A stretch of DNA of 64,000 nt from assembly GCA_029936425.1 (NCBI GenBank), contig JAPYSU010000002.1, forward strand, positions 244,467 to 308,466, given 5' to 3'. The translations under genes and the position numbers were made by a program. Positions 51,578 through 59,526 of the stretch are shown here, piece by piece. Source of the DNA: Litorimonas sp. (lineage in GTDB: Bacteria; Pseudomonadota; Alphaproteobacteria; Caulobacterales; Maricaulaceae). The notes below the pieces were generated by a model that saw nothing but the letters and a program-made list of their open reading frames with translations, did not search any database and was not told where the DNA came from. Within the stretch, counting starts at the first letter, position 1. Every line of letters begins with the position of its first letter.

Positions 51578-52060
51578 TCAATTCTCCTGCATAGAGGAAT
51601 ATATCAATTCTGAATCCGAAAAAATTTTGGCGAGGACATAGCTATCTGTTTGCTCTAGGCTATCTATGACTTGTCTTAAGTTTATTCTTTTTTGTTCAAA
51701 TTGGTTTTCATTCAAACCGAATCTAGCGGCGAGAATTTTAACATCAATGCGATCCCAGTCATGATACAACAAAATAACTAATTGAGATATATCATCCGAA
51801 ACATGAAAGCTATCAACGGGACCTGGTGAGACTCCATAAGGGATAATTTGAATTCCAGCCGCTTCAAATGCGTCTTCTAAAATTTCGACTCTTTGTTTGG
51901 GACTGTGGTTTGTAATATCCAAGATATACGTATCGCTCGCCACCGTTTTATATTTAAGGGCTGTTTTGTAGCCTAAGCCGTAATAATAAAAGGCTGCAAT
52001 AACACAAAAAATTATACCTATAATAAGACTAAAAACGAGAGTAAGGCGCCAATTCGTCAT
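51578..52060 (-). CDS. Membrane-anchored protein of unknown function
   Basis: 160 residues; no family recognised. A single membrane helix (about residues 7-28) leads into a polar domain with predicted alternating strands and helices (YILDITNHSPKQRVEILED; LVILLYHDWDRIDVKILAA) that should be outside the cytoplasm. No cysteine clusters. The base composition is A/T-rich compared with aspS. It is a single leftward gene between aspS and the LVIVD gene; no obvious operon partner. Confidence 0.55.
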   Translation of the reverse strand: MTNWRLTLVFSLIIGIIFCVIAAFYYYGLGYKTALKYKTVASDTYILDITNHSPKQRVEILEDAFEAAGIQIIPYGVSPGPVDSFHVSDDISQLVILLYHDWDRIDVKILAARFGLNENQFEQKRINLRQVIDSLEQTDSYVLAKIFSDSELIYSSMQEN

Positions 52061-52147
52061 GTTATATTTTAAAACCTTACAATTGCCCCCTCGAGTTAGA
52101 ACAATGCTAAATAAAATTTTACCTTATAGCAGTTTTGATATTTTTTG

Positions 52148-52190
52148 AAAAACACCCCGGCGCCGAGCTCAAATCAGAACAAGGCGCCGG
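52148..52190 (-). terminator. Intrinsic terminator of the DUF305-LVIVD gene
   Basis: Reading leftward: CCGGCGCC, 18-base loop, GGCGCCGG, then GGTGTTTTTC. It begins 11 bases after the LVIVD stop. The stem is strong; the T-run starts a few bases after it. Confidence 0.7.
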
Positions 52191-52200
52191 TAAAGGTTTC

Positions 52201-54732
52201 TTAATTCAGTCTCTCTGCAATGGCCTTTAATGAATTGCCAAGAGCTGTTTTTTTCTCATTTTCTGCGGCATTTGGACCATCTTTTTCAAGGCTCGCCGCC
52301 AGTGATTCAAGCGCTTCCGACAATTCGGCATCACTCTCACCCGAATTCAGTTTAACCCTTGCCTTGTCCAGAGCCGAGGTCATTTCCGTCATCATGTCCG
52401 ACGACATCATCTCTTCGCGTTCCAGCTGATCGATATAGGCCAGCGCCACTACGGGGTCAGCGGGCCAGGTGACAGAGAATTGCTGTTGCGGGTTAAAGAC
52501 GCCGCCCTGATTGGCCAGGCTCGCCGCCGCAATCTCGTTTTCGCTCAGATATTCACTGGGCAGGAGAGAGAGGACGTCCAGTCCGCGGGCAATTTCTGTC
52601 CCGTATATTTTCCCGTCATACCAATAGGTTGACCAATAGCCGCCCAGCACAAGTTTGTCTTCATGGATAGGCCCGCGGTCAAAATAGGCAATTTCGACCG
52701 GGTTGGCTGAGTCCGTGAAATCAATGACGGACAAACCGCCCTGATACCAGGCCTGCGCGAAAATATCGCGGCCCGGAACCGGAATAATGGAGCCGTTATG
52801 GGCCACACAGTTTTCTGAGTCCGTTTGCGGAGCGGGCATTTTGTAATAGCCCTTAAACTCCAATTCCCGGTTATTGATGTCGTAAATGGCATCTGCGCCC
52901 CAGTCTTTCGGGTCATAGGCCCGGCAACGGGCCCGGCTGCCGCCGCCCCACTCATCGGTGAACAGAACCTTGCTGCCGTCATTATTGAACGTCGCGGAAT
53001 GCCAATAGGCAAATCCCTTATCCACGACCTCATCTATCCGTGTTGGCTTGAGAGGGTCGGAAATATCAAAGATAATTCCATTCCCTGAGCAAGCCCCGGC
53101 CGCGAGATTGGCTTCCGGAAAGACGGTAATGTCGTGGCACTGATTGGTTTGGCGCGTTTCCTGCGTATCCTCCCCGTGATCGCCGCCCTGCCATAGACCG
53201 GCCAATCGGCCCGTTTCCGGGTCGGCAAAGACGGCGGGGCTGTCTACGATGCGCGCTTTTGACGGATCCGCCACGGGAATTTCGATAACATCAATTCGGA
53301 ACAGGGCCGTGCGGTCATCGCCCGGAATATTGCCAATACAACCGGCGAGTTCTTCTTCGTCGCGGACCGAAGACGTCCCGGAATTATAGACGATGATTTT
53401 ATCTTCATCACTCGTCACGACAGAATGGGTGTGAGAACCGCGACAGGTCTGAACCTGTCCGACCTGAACGGGCGCGGTCCAGTCACTGACATCGAAAATG
53501 CGCAGTCCGCGAAAGCGTTCGTCGCTCACATCCTGGTTAATGCCCTGCAGACCGCAATCCACACGGCCCCGGGTTTGCTCGACGGACATGATCAAAAGAT
53601 CGCCGACAATCGAGACATCCCCCTGCCCGCCCGGACAGACAACGGAACTCAGTAATTTCGGAACGCCGTCGTCCTGAAGTCTATAGGCGTTAAAGCCGTG
53701 ATAGCTGCCTGCCACCATCACATCGCCTGAAAACGCCATATCGGTATTGGAGAAGCTCAGCAAAGGCGACCGCTCGCCCCATTGTGTATCTTCATTGCTC
53801 TGGCCGTTATCCCGGCCTTGTGTCTCATCAGACATATTGGCTTCACCGGACATGTCAGCCTCATCGGACTTTTCCGCCATGTCCACGGAGTCAGACGCCT
53901 CTTCAGCCTCTTTTTCTTTTTTGGGCTTTATCGGCGGCAATCCGGACGGGTTTTTCGGATCAAAAAATCCAGCCGGTTTGGGTAAGGAGGCGACGAGTTT
54001 CAGATTCATCGACGCCTGTCCCGCATCTTCAAACCCCGGAGATAAGGTCGCGCGCGGATCGGTTGAGAGACTGCCGAGCACGGCGTTCATCCGTTCGATT
54101 TCGGCGATCTGATCTGTCCTCACATCGGAAATGAACTCATACAGAACCGGATCATAGGCAGACCCCGGCTGATCGGTGAGGTCATCCACCATGGTGACCG
54201 CGCCTTCGTGATGCTCAATCATCAATTCCAGAAAGAGGCGATCAAATTCGGTCGACTCTGCATCCGCCAAAGCTTTCAACTGTTCGGGCGTCGCCATGCC
54301 CTCCATCATGCCATGGTCATGCATTGACCCCATCGTGCCATGATCCATTTTGGGCGGCGTGAGTCCCTCGCCCCGGTCACTCAGCCAGCCTTGCATGAAC
54401 TCGATCTCATCCGCCTGAGAGGCATCAATCCGCCCCGCCACATCGCGCAATTCCTCTTTATTCGTCCGGCCTTCGACCAGCGCCGCCATCTCAACCGCCT
54501 GAGCGTGATGAATAATCATATTCTGCATGAACAGAACATCGTCCAGAGAATAGCTCGTATCGGCAATATCAGTGGCTTCCTCGGCGCTGAGCGTGCGGGC
54601 GGACTGGCCCGGCGCGCCGGGTTGAACAATAGGGGCGTCCTGCGCCGCGGCAACACTCGCCAGGCTGGTCATCATGACAGTGAGAGACCCAAAAGCGAGG
54701 GTCCTGGCGAAAGTGTGAGAAAATGTGGTCAA
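52201..54732 (-). CDS. Secreted double-DUF305 and LVIVD-repeat protein
   Basis: 843 residues from the TTG at 54732, chosen because AAGGAG lies eight bases upstream and it puts the signal peptide (ending ASVAAAQD) at the N-terminus; an ATG 26 codons upstream lacks both. Two DUF305 domains follow (FMQNMIIHHAQAVEMAALV near 70; LFLELMIEHHEGAVTMVDD near 160), each with the His-His pair. A charged Asp/Met/Ser linker (about 280-320) leads to a beta-propeller-like region of LVIVD repeats (about 320-730) with paired cysteines such as VVCPGG and VDCGLQ. A helical tail closes the chain. Probably a periplasmic metal-related protein; function unknown. Confidence 0.8.
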   Translation of the reverse strand: MTTFSHTFARTLAFGSLTVMMTSLASVAAAQDAPIVQPGAPGQSARTLSAEEATDIADTSYSLDDVLFMQNMIIHHAQAVEMAALVEGRTNKEELRDVAGRIDASQADEIEFMQGWLSDRGEGLTPPKMDHGTMGSMHDHGMMEGMATPEQLKALADAESTEFDRLFLELMIEHHEGAVTMVDDLTDQPGSAYDPVLYEFISDVRTDQIAEIERMNAVLGSLSTDPRATLSPGFEDAGQASMNLKLVASLPKPAGFFDPKNPSGLPPIKPKKEKEAEEASDSVDMAEKSDEADMSGEANMSDETQGRDNGQSNEDTQWGERSPLLSFSNTDMAFSGDVMVAGSYHGFNAYRLQDDGVPKLLSSVVCPGGQGDVSIVGDLLIMSVEQTRGRVDCGLQGINQDVSDERFRGLRIFDVSDWTAPVQVGQVQTCRGSHTHSVVTSDEDKIIVYNSGTSSVRDEEELAGCIGNIPGDDRTALFRIDVIEIPVADPSKARIVDSPAVFADPETGRLAGLWQGGDHGEDTQETRQTNQCHDITVFPEANLAAGACSGNGIIFDISDPLKPTRIDEVVDKGFAYWHSATFNNDGSKVLFTDEWGGGSRARCRAYDPKDWGADAIYDINNRELEFKGYYKMPAPQTDSENCVAHNGSIIPVPGRDIFAQAWYQGGLSVIDFTDSANPVEIAYFDRGPIHEDKLVLGGYWSTYWYDGKIYGTEIARGLDVLSLLPSEYLSENEIAAASLANQGGVFNPQQQFSVTWPADPVVALAYIDQLEREEMMSSDMMTEMTSALDKARVKLNSGESDAELSEALESLAASLEKDGPNAAENEKKTALGNSLKAIAERLN

Positions 54733-54753
54733 TGAATTGGCTCCTTGAAAATT

Positions 54754-54771
54754 ATTATACGGCGGCCGCCG
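54754..54771 (-). promoter_or_regulatory. Putative promoter -10 with GC palindrome
   Basis: TATAAT reads leftward at 54759-54754, eight bases before the AAGGAG of the LVIVD gene. A perfect 12-base palindrome CGGCGGCCGCCG (54760-54771) directly precedes it in the -10/-35 spacer. The -35 is not clear. This arrangement suggests a repressor or activator site. Confidence 0.4.
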
Positions 54772-54949
54772 GTCTTTATTAGAAAAACAGGTTATCAGAT
54801 AACATTGCACAAGGGAAAGGGGTAACGTGCGAATTTCCTAAGGCGCGGGGGTAGGCCGGTTTACGGGATTAGCGGACATTAAATTCATAGAAAATGTCTA
54901 GCTACATTATGTTGAGTAGTTCCAATTTTAACAATCGTAGTTTTGAACA

Positions 54950-55345
54950 CTAAAGCGTATCATTAACCAACGCTTCGATTATTGGACAGTCTGGTGTGTC
55001 GCCTTTTCCGCATTCATTCGATATTCTGGTCAATGTATCTTCAAGCAATTGAAGGTCTGAAATCTTTTTTGACACAGAGTTGAGGTGAGTAGTTGTCAAG
55101 GCGTGAATGTCGCCACAGGTGTAGTCATTAGCATCGACCATTGACAATAGATTGCGAATTTCTTCTATCGAAAACCCCAATTCACGGGTCCGTAGAATAA
55201 ATCTCAATCGAGACTGATCGTCTTTTGAATAAACTCTATGTCCGGCCGGAGTTCTGTCCGGCGCATGTAATATCCCGATATTTTCATAGTACCGAATAGT
55301 CTCAATATTACATCCTGATAACTTCGCTAACTCACCTCGTTTCAT
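54950..55345 (-). CDS. merR: MerR-family regulator of the mercury operon
   Basis: 131 residues. N-terminal winged helix with GCNIETIRYYENIGIL near 11-26, then the dimer helix and metal loop. Cysteines at 77 (YTCGDI), 112 and 120 (CGKGDTPDCPII) match the three metal ligands of MerR, though the 7-residue gap between the last two is one shorter than in Tn501 MerR and equals that of CueR. With the divergent merTPFA genes, Hg(II) is the best ligand. It should bind the dyad at 55392-55408 and unwind the long spacer on Hg(II) binding. AGAGAG precedes the ATG. Confidence 0.88.
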   Translation of the reverse strand: MKRGELAKLSGCNIETIRYYENIGILHAPDRTPAGHRVYSKDDQSRLRFILRTRELGFSIEEIRNLLSMVDANDYTCGDIHALTTTHLNSVSKKISDLQLLEDTLTRISNECGKGDTPDCPIIEALVNDTL

Positions 55346-55386
55346 CGCATCTCTCTTTTTTGTGAACGCATAACTGATTTAATCGC

Positions 55387-55417
55387 TTGAACCTGTAGTT
55401 AGTACAGGGCGTACAAA
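55387..55417 (+). promoter_or_regulatory. mer operator-promoter
   Basis: -35 TTGAAC (55387-55392), a 19-base spacer and -10 TACAAA (55412-55417). The spacer holds the perfect dyad CCTGTA-GTTAG-TACAGG (55392-55408). The over-long spacer with a dyad inside is the classic MerR activation site. It lies 50 bases before merT and 42 bases from the merR start. Confidence 0.88.
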
Positions 55418-55466
55418 GCTCAAAGCAGAATATTGAAGTGCACTACGCTAGATTTAAAGGTTGCCG

Positions 55467-55853
55467 ATGAACCGTACCAAGCAATTTCGCTCAGAACCGC
55501 AACGGTCTATCCGGAGACGCCGGCTGTTTGCTACAGGCGGCGTCGTGGGCGCACTACTCGCCTCGTCCTGCTGTATCGTGCCGCTCATTCTTATCAGCAT
55601 GGGGGTTTCAGGGGCGTGGATTGGTAACTTCACCGCGCTGGAACCGTACAAACCTATCTTTGTTGGAATCGCGGTTTTGTTTATTGGAGCGGGGTTTTGG
55701 CACGTCTATTTCAAGAAAACCGATACCTGCGAAGACGGAAGTTATTGCGCGAAACCCCAATCCTCCCGCCTCACCAAACTTGTATTATGGCTGGCGACCT
55801 TCGCAGTAATATTAGCTCTGACCATCGATTATTGGGCCCCCTTATTTTACTAG
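55467..55853 (+). CDS. merT: Mercuric ion transporter MerT
   Basis: 128 residues from the ATG at 55467, with AAAGG six bases upstream; a TTG two codons earlier is possible. Three membrane segments. The first holds the vicinal cysteine pair in LLASSCCIVPLILIS, and the cytoplasmic loop has the second pair in DTCEDGSYCAKPQ, as in MerT. A basic lead (about 20 residues) precedes the first helix. It takes Hg(II) from MerP and passes it to MerA. First gene of the rightward operon. Confidence 0.9.
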   Translation: MNRTKQFRSEPQRSIRRRRLFATGGVVGALLASSCCIVPLILISMGVSGAWIGNFTALEPYKPIFVGIAVLFIGAGFWHVYFKKTDTCEDGSYCAKPQSSRLTKLVLWLATFAVILALTIDYWAPLFY

Positions 55854-55865
55854 AAAGGTAATATA

Positions 55866-56198
55866 ATGATTAAAACTCTTTTGATTTTAACGAGCATCGC
55901 CGCCTTGGTAGCAGGAGCGGTTGCAGTTAGTAGCGATACACTCATGACCGCGAACGCTCAAACTCAAGTGGTGGCGACAGAGGCCAGTTCATCTTTTGCA
56001 ATTGATAAAATGACCTGTGCCACATGTCCAATCTCGGTCAAGAAAGCCATGAAACGCGTTGACGGTGTTAAATCAGTGGAAGTCGATTATAAAACCAAAA
56101 TCGCAACCGTTGTTTATGACCCGTCAAAAACGACGCCCACGGAAATAGCGGCAGCCTCCACTGACGTTGGGTATCCGGCAAATGAAGTGACGAGCTAG
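55866..56198 (+). CDS. merP: Periplasmic mercury-binding protein MerP
   Basis: 110 residues: a signal segment (about 1-31, ending TANAQ) followed by a heavy-metal-associated domain with MTCATC (Cys51 and Cys54) and the typical ending KIATVVYDPSKTTPTEIAA...DVGYPA. It captures Hg(II) in the periplasm and hands it to MerT. It lies 12 bases after merT and 3 bases before merF, so all belong to one transcript. The linker before the HMA domain is longer than in Tn21 MerP. Confidence 0.9.
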   Translation: MIKTLLILTSIAALVAGAVAVSSDTLMTANAQTQVVATEASSSFAIDKMTCATCPISVKKAMKRVDGVKSVEVDYKTKIATVVYDPSKTTPTEIAAASTDVGYPANEVTS

Positions 56199-56201
56199 AG
56201 C

Positions 56202-56411
56202 ATGAAAACTCGCTCATTGCTGGGTGTCGGCCTTATCGGGACGATTGTCGCCGCTCTGTGCTGTTTTACACCCGTCCTTGTCGTGCTCTTCGGCATTGTC
56301 GGCTTATCAGCGCTAACTGGCTATATAGATTACGTCCTTTTACCGGCCCTTGCCCTCTTCGTCCTTTTGACGATTTACGCCCTATGGCGACGTCAAAAGA
56401 ACTCGAATTAA
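56202..56411 (+). CDS. merF: Mercury transporter MerF
   Basis: 69 residues, two membrane helices, with the vicinal cysteine pair in AALCCFTPVLVVLFG near residues 24-25. MerF normally has a second cysteine pair near the C-terminus, but here the tail ends ALWRRQKNSN with none, so this may be a reduced version. It moves Hg(II) across the inner membrane. It follows merP by 3 bases and precedes merA by 23. Confidence 0.8.
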   Translation: MKTRSLLGVGLIGTIVAALCCFTPVLVVLFGIVGLSALTGYIDYVLLPALALFVLLTIYALWRRQKNSN

Positions 56412-56434
56412 TTATATTCTAAAAAGGAAATTAC

Positions 56435-57856
56435 ATGTCAGATTGCAGCGCCGTGGGCGAAGAAAATTCGTTTGACCTTATCATTGTCGGGGCCGGTTCC
56501 GCAGGGTTCTCTGCTGCCATTACCGCCGCCGAACTGGGGAAAACTGTGGCTGTTATTGGCGGAGGCACGATTGGCGGCACATGCGTTAATGTCGGGTGCG
56601 TCCCGTCAAAAACCATGATCCGCGCAGCCGATGTCATGCATGCCAGTTCTGCGGCAAAACGTTTTAACGGGGTCAGCGCAGACGCAAAACTTGATAGCTG
56701 GGGGGATGTTATGGCCCATAAAAATAAACTCGTCTTGGAGTTACGTCAGGCCAAATACGCCGATTTATTACCGCAATATGAGACCCTCAAATATATTGAA
56801 GGTATGGGAAAACTTGTGAGCGGCGGTGTGGCCGTTGATGGAAAGCTTTATATATCTAACAAAATCATCATCACTACAGGATCACATTCGCATCTTCCGC
56901 TTATTCAAGGCATTCAAAACGTCCCGCATTTGGATAGCACGAGCGCACTTGACCTGCCTGAACTACCGAAATCCATGATTGTCATTGGCGCTGGCGTAAT
57001 TGGTTGTGAGTTAGGACAGATGTTTGCTCGCATGGGAACAAAAGTAACGCTACTCTGTCGGTCAAGGGTTCTCCCGGGTGCAGAACCAGAAATTAGCGAG
57101 GCGCTTACCGGATACCTAAGAGATGAAGGCATTCAAGTGCACTGCGGCTCTGTCTATGAATCCATAAAATCCGACGGTGAAATCTGCCTGAGTTATCAAT
57201 ACAAGGGTGAAGTCCGGCAGTTACGTGCGGAGCAAGTTTTACTGGCAACCGGGCGTAAAGCCAATACGGCTGGTCTCGGACTTAAAGAAATAGGCGTTAA
57301 ATTGGCCAAAAACGGCGGTATCATTGTCGATGATTCCATGCAGAGCAATATCCCTGGAATATATGCAGCGGGCGACGTCACAGGACGAGACGAATATGTC
57401 TATATGGCAGCTTATGGAGCCAAGCTCGCAGCGCAAAACGCCATAAATGGGAATACCAAAACATATAATAATAATACGATGTCTGCGGTCGTTTTTACCG
57501 ATCCAAATTATGCAACTGTCGGCCTTACGGAAGCACAAGCGCGGGCAAAGGGAATAGAAGTTAAAACCTCAACGCTTGATCTCAAACATGTCCCACGGGC
57601 TTTGGCCGCGCGTGATACGCGCGGCTTAATCAAACTCATCGCCGACGCGCTTGATGGCAAGTTGCTTGGCGCGCATGTTCTGGCACCTGAAGGCGCTGAT
57701 ACGATACAAACCGCTGCGCTTGCAATAAAAACAGGTATGACTTTCAATGCACTCGGAGAGATGATTTTCCCCTACCTGACCACCGTAGAGGGGTTGAAGC
57801 TAGCGGCGCAGACTTTCGATAAGGATGTCACCAAGCTTTCATGCTGTGCGGGTTAA
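56435..57856 (+). CDS. merA: Mercury(II) reductase MerA (core form)
   Basis: 473 residues, a flavin disulfide oxidoreductase that reduces Hg(II) to Hg(0) with NADPH. FAD site LIIVGAGSAGFSAAI at 15-29, redox pair Cys50 and Cys55 in GGTCVNVGCVPSK, NADPH site VIGAGVIGCELGQMFARMG near 185, and the C-terminal vicinal cysteines at 470-471 (LSCCAG) that pass Hg(II) to the active site. The N-terminal HMA domain found in many MerA proteins is absent. GAAGG-like AAAAGGAAA precedes the ATG. It should act in the cytoplasm on Hg(II) delivered by MerT and MerF. Confidence 0.94.
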   Translation: MSDCSAVGEENSFDLIIVGAGSAGFSAAITAAELGKTVAVIGGGTIGGTCVNVGCVPSKTMIRAADVMHASSAAKRFNGVSADAKLDSWGDVMAHKNKLVLELRQAKYADLLPQYETLKYIEGMGKLVSGGVAVDGKLYISNKIIITTGSHSHLPLIQGIQNVPHLDSTSALDLPELPKSMIVIGAGVIGCELGQMFARMGTKVTLLCRSRVLPGAEPEISEALTGYLRDEGIQVHCGSVYESIKSDGEICLSYQYKGEVRQLRAEQVLLATGRKANTAGLGLKEIGVKLAKNGGIIVDDSMQSNIPGIYAAGDVTGRDEYVYMAAYGAKLAAQNAINGNTKTYNNNTMSAVVFTDPNYATVGLTEAQARAKGIEVKTSTLDLKHVPRALAARDTRGLIKLIADALDGKLLGAHVLAPEGADTIQTAALAIKTGMTFNALGEMIFPYLTTVEGLKLAAQTFDKDVTKLSCCAG

Positions 57857-57931
57857 TTCAATCTCGGACGAATAAAGGACGATCGTTTGTCATGGGCCAA
57901 GGACTTAATGCTATAGAAAAGAGGACGTAAA

Positions 57932-59290
57932 ATGCAAATTCAAAAGTTTGACCTTATTGTTTTGGGCGTTGGTATGGCGGCTGTTAACGCGGCAAATAAA
58001 TGCGCGTCAGCTGGCTGGAAAGTGGCCGTCATAGATGAGCTGCCTTATGGCGGGACATGTGCATTAAGGGGATGCGATCCCAAAAAAATGTTGAGGCGTG
58101 GCGCCGAAATAATTGATGCCGCAACTTTGATGAAAGGCAAAGGGATTGAGGCCGGCAATCTCGCGATTAATTGGTCGGGCCTGCTTGCATTCAAGCGCAC
58201 TTTCACTGAAAAAATGCCCCCAAAAATAGAATCTGGTCTTGATAAAAAAGGGGTTACCACACTGCACGGAAATGCAAAATTTGTCGCTGAGAACGTCATT
58301 GAAATTGACGGCGAAACCCGTTTGGAAGGAAAAAATATACTCATTGCAACAGGTGCGAAGCCTCGGGAAATGAGCATGCCGGGCGCAGAATATCTTACTG
58401 AAAGCACTGAGTTCTTAGAATTGGAAATTCTTCCTAAAAAAATCATTTTTGTTGGCGGCGGGTTTATCTCATTTGAGTTCGCCCATATCGCAGCTCGGGC
58501 TGGCAGTGATGTTTATATTATCGACCGCGGTGAGCGGCCCCTCAAAGGTTTTGAGGTTGCCCACGTAAATAAATTGCTGAAGCGAAGCGCAGAGGCCAGG
58601 ATTAATTTTACTCCGCTAGCCAATCTCGTGTCTATAACCCCACAAGGTGACGGGTATTCAGTAGTATTGGATACTGACGGCAAGCAGCGAAGCCATACAG
58701 CTGACCTGATCGTGCATGGTGCGGGACGAACTCCCGCTATTGATAACCTTGATTTGGATAAGGCTGGTATAGAGTTCGGCACTCACGGTGTCGCGGTTAA
58801 TGATTATCTCCAAAGCAAATCCAACCCTGCAGTTTATGCGGCAGGAGATGCCGCCGATACAAAAGGCTTACCCCTTACGCCTGTTGCTGTATTTGAGGGT
58901 AAGGTCGCTGCCTCAAATATGATGAGGGGTAATCACATTAAACCCGATTATAATGGTGTGCCAACAGTCGTATTTACAATTCCCGAATTGGCACGCGTTG
59001 GGATGACGGAAGAAGAAGCAAAAGCGGCTGGCTATAAGCTTCGGATTGCCACGAACGACACAAGCAACTGGTATTCTAATCTTAGAATAGGAGAAACTTG
59101 CGCAGCAACTAAGGTCATTATCGATGATGAAACCGATAAAATATTAGGCGCGCACCTTCTAGGGCCCGAATATGCTGAAATTATCAATTTTTTTAGTCTC
59201 GCTATTCGGCTTCAGTTAACGGCGAGTGATTTGAAAAAGATGGTGAGTGCTTATCCGAGCGTCGGCTCTGATTTAGGATCGATGTTGTAA
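57932..59290 (+). CDS. Second flavin disulfide oxidoreductase of the mercury operon
   Basis: 452 residues of the glutathione reductase/dihydrolipoamide dehydrogenase class, not a MerA copy: the redox pair is Cys43 and Cys48 in GGTCALRGCDPKKML, the first glycine motif reads LGVGMAAVNAA (third Gly replaced by Ala), and there is no C-terminal Cys-Cys. NAD(P) site FVGGGFISFEFAHIAARAG near 174, and AGDAADTKGLPLTPVAVFEG near 306 supplies the FAD-contact block. It lies 75 bases after merA with no terminator between, so it is probably cotranscribed. Low-molecular-weight thiol recycling after Hg(II) stress is a reasonable guess; substrate unknown. Confidence 0.78.
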   Translation: MQIQKFDLIVLGVGMAAVNAANKCASAGWKVAVIDELPYGGTCALRGCDPKKMLRRGAEIIDAATLMKGKGIEAGNLAINWSGLLAFKRTFTEKMPPKIESGLDKKGVTTLHGNAKFVAENVIEIDGETRLEGKNILIATGAKPREMSMPGAEYLTESTEFLELEILPKKIIFVGGGFISFEFAHIAARAGSDVYIIDRGERPLKGFEVAHVNKLLKRSAEARINFTPLANLVSITPQGDGYSVVLDTDGKQRSHTADLIVHGAGRTPAIDNLDLDKAGIEFGTHGVAVNDYLQSKSNPAVYAAGDAADTKGLPLTPVAVFEGKVAASNMMRGNHIKPDYNGVPTVVFTIPELARVGMTEEEAKAAGYKLRIATNDTSNWYSNLRIGETCAATKVIIDDETDKILGAHLLGPEYAEIINFFSLAIRLQLTASDLKKMVSAYPSVGSDLGSML

Positions 59291-59427
59291 TCAGAATGAA
59301 TATAACGGTATAATTTTTCCAAACTTTAGTTGCTCAAAAATATCGGTTTTAAAATTACTGCAACTAAATGTCCACTTCGGGGATTAAACCGCAAAATTTC
59401 TCCCATTGAGAAATGATTTAACCTATT

Positions 59428-59455
59428 AAAAAGCCCGCCGAGAGGCGGGCTTTTT
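59428..59455. terminator. Bidirectional intrinsic terminator between mer operon and clpA
   Basis: AAAAAGCCCGCC, loop GAGA, GGCGGGCTTTTT. Strong stem with T-runs in both directions, 138 bases after the oxidoreductase stop and 72 bases past the clpA stop on the other strand. Confidence 0.92.
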
Positions 59456-59467
59456 GTTGTGAATTAT

Positions 59468-59520
59468 CCGAGGCGGTGTCGCCTCGGCGCTTTGCTCACA
59501 TCAATCCGGTGGATTGATGT
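59468..59520. repeat. Two further perfect hairpins downstream of clpA
   Basis: CCGAGGCG-GTGT-CGCCTCGG (59468-59487) and ACATCAATCC-GGT-GGATTGATGT (59498-59520). With the terminator at 59428-59455 they make three perfect hairpins in 93 bases in the 3' region of the clpA transcript. Confidence 0.6.
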
Positions 59521-59526
59521 CGGGCG

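Noticed and set aside
57932..59290. Second copy of mercuric reductase
   Set aside because: No C-terminal vicinal cysteines, a different redox motif and a changed glycine motif separate it from MerA.
59325..59368. TTTAGTTGC/GCAACTAAA inverted repeat after the mercury operon
   Set aside because: Nine-base arms with 26 bases between could be an element end, but no matching copy, target duplication or transposase is visible in the window.
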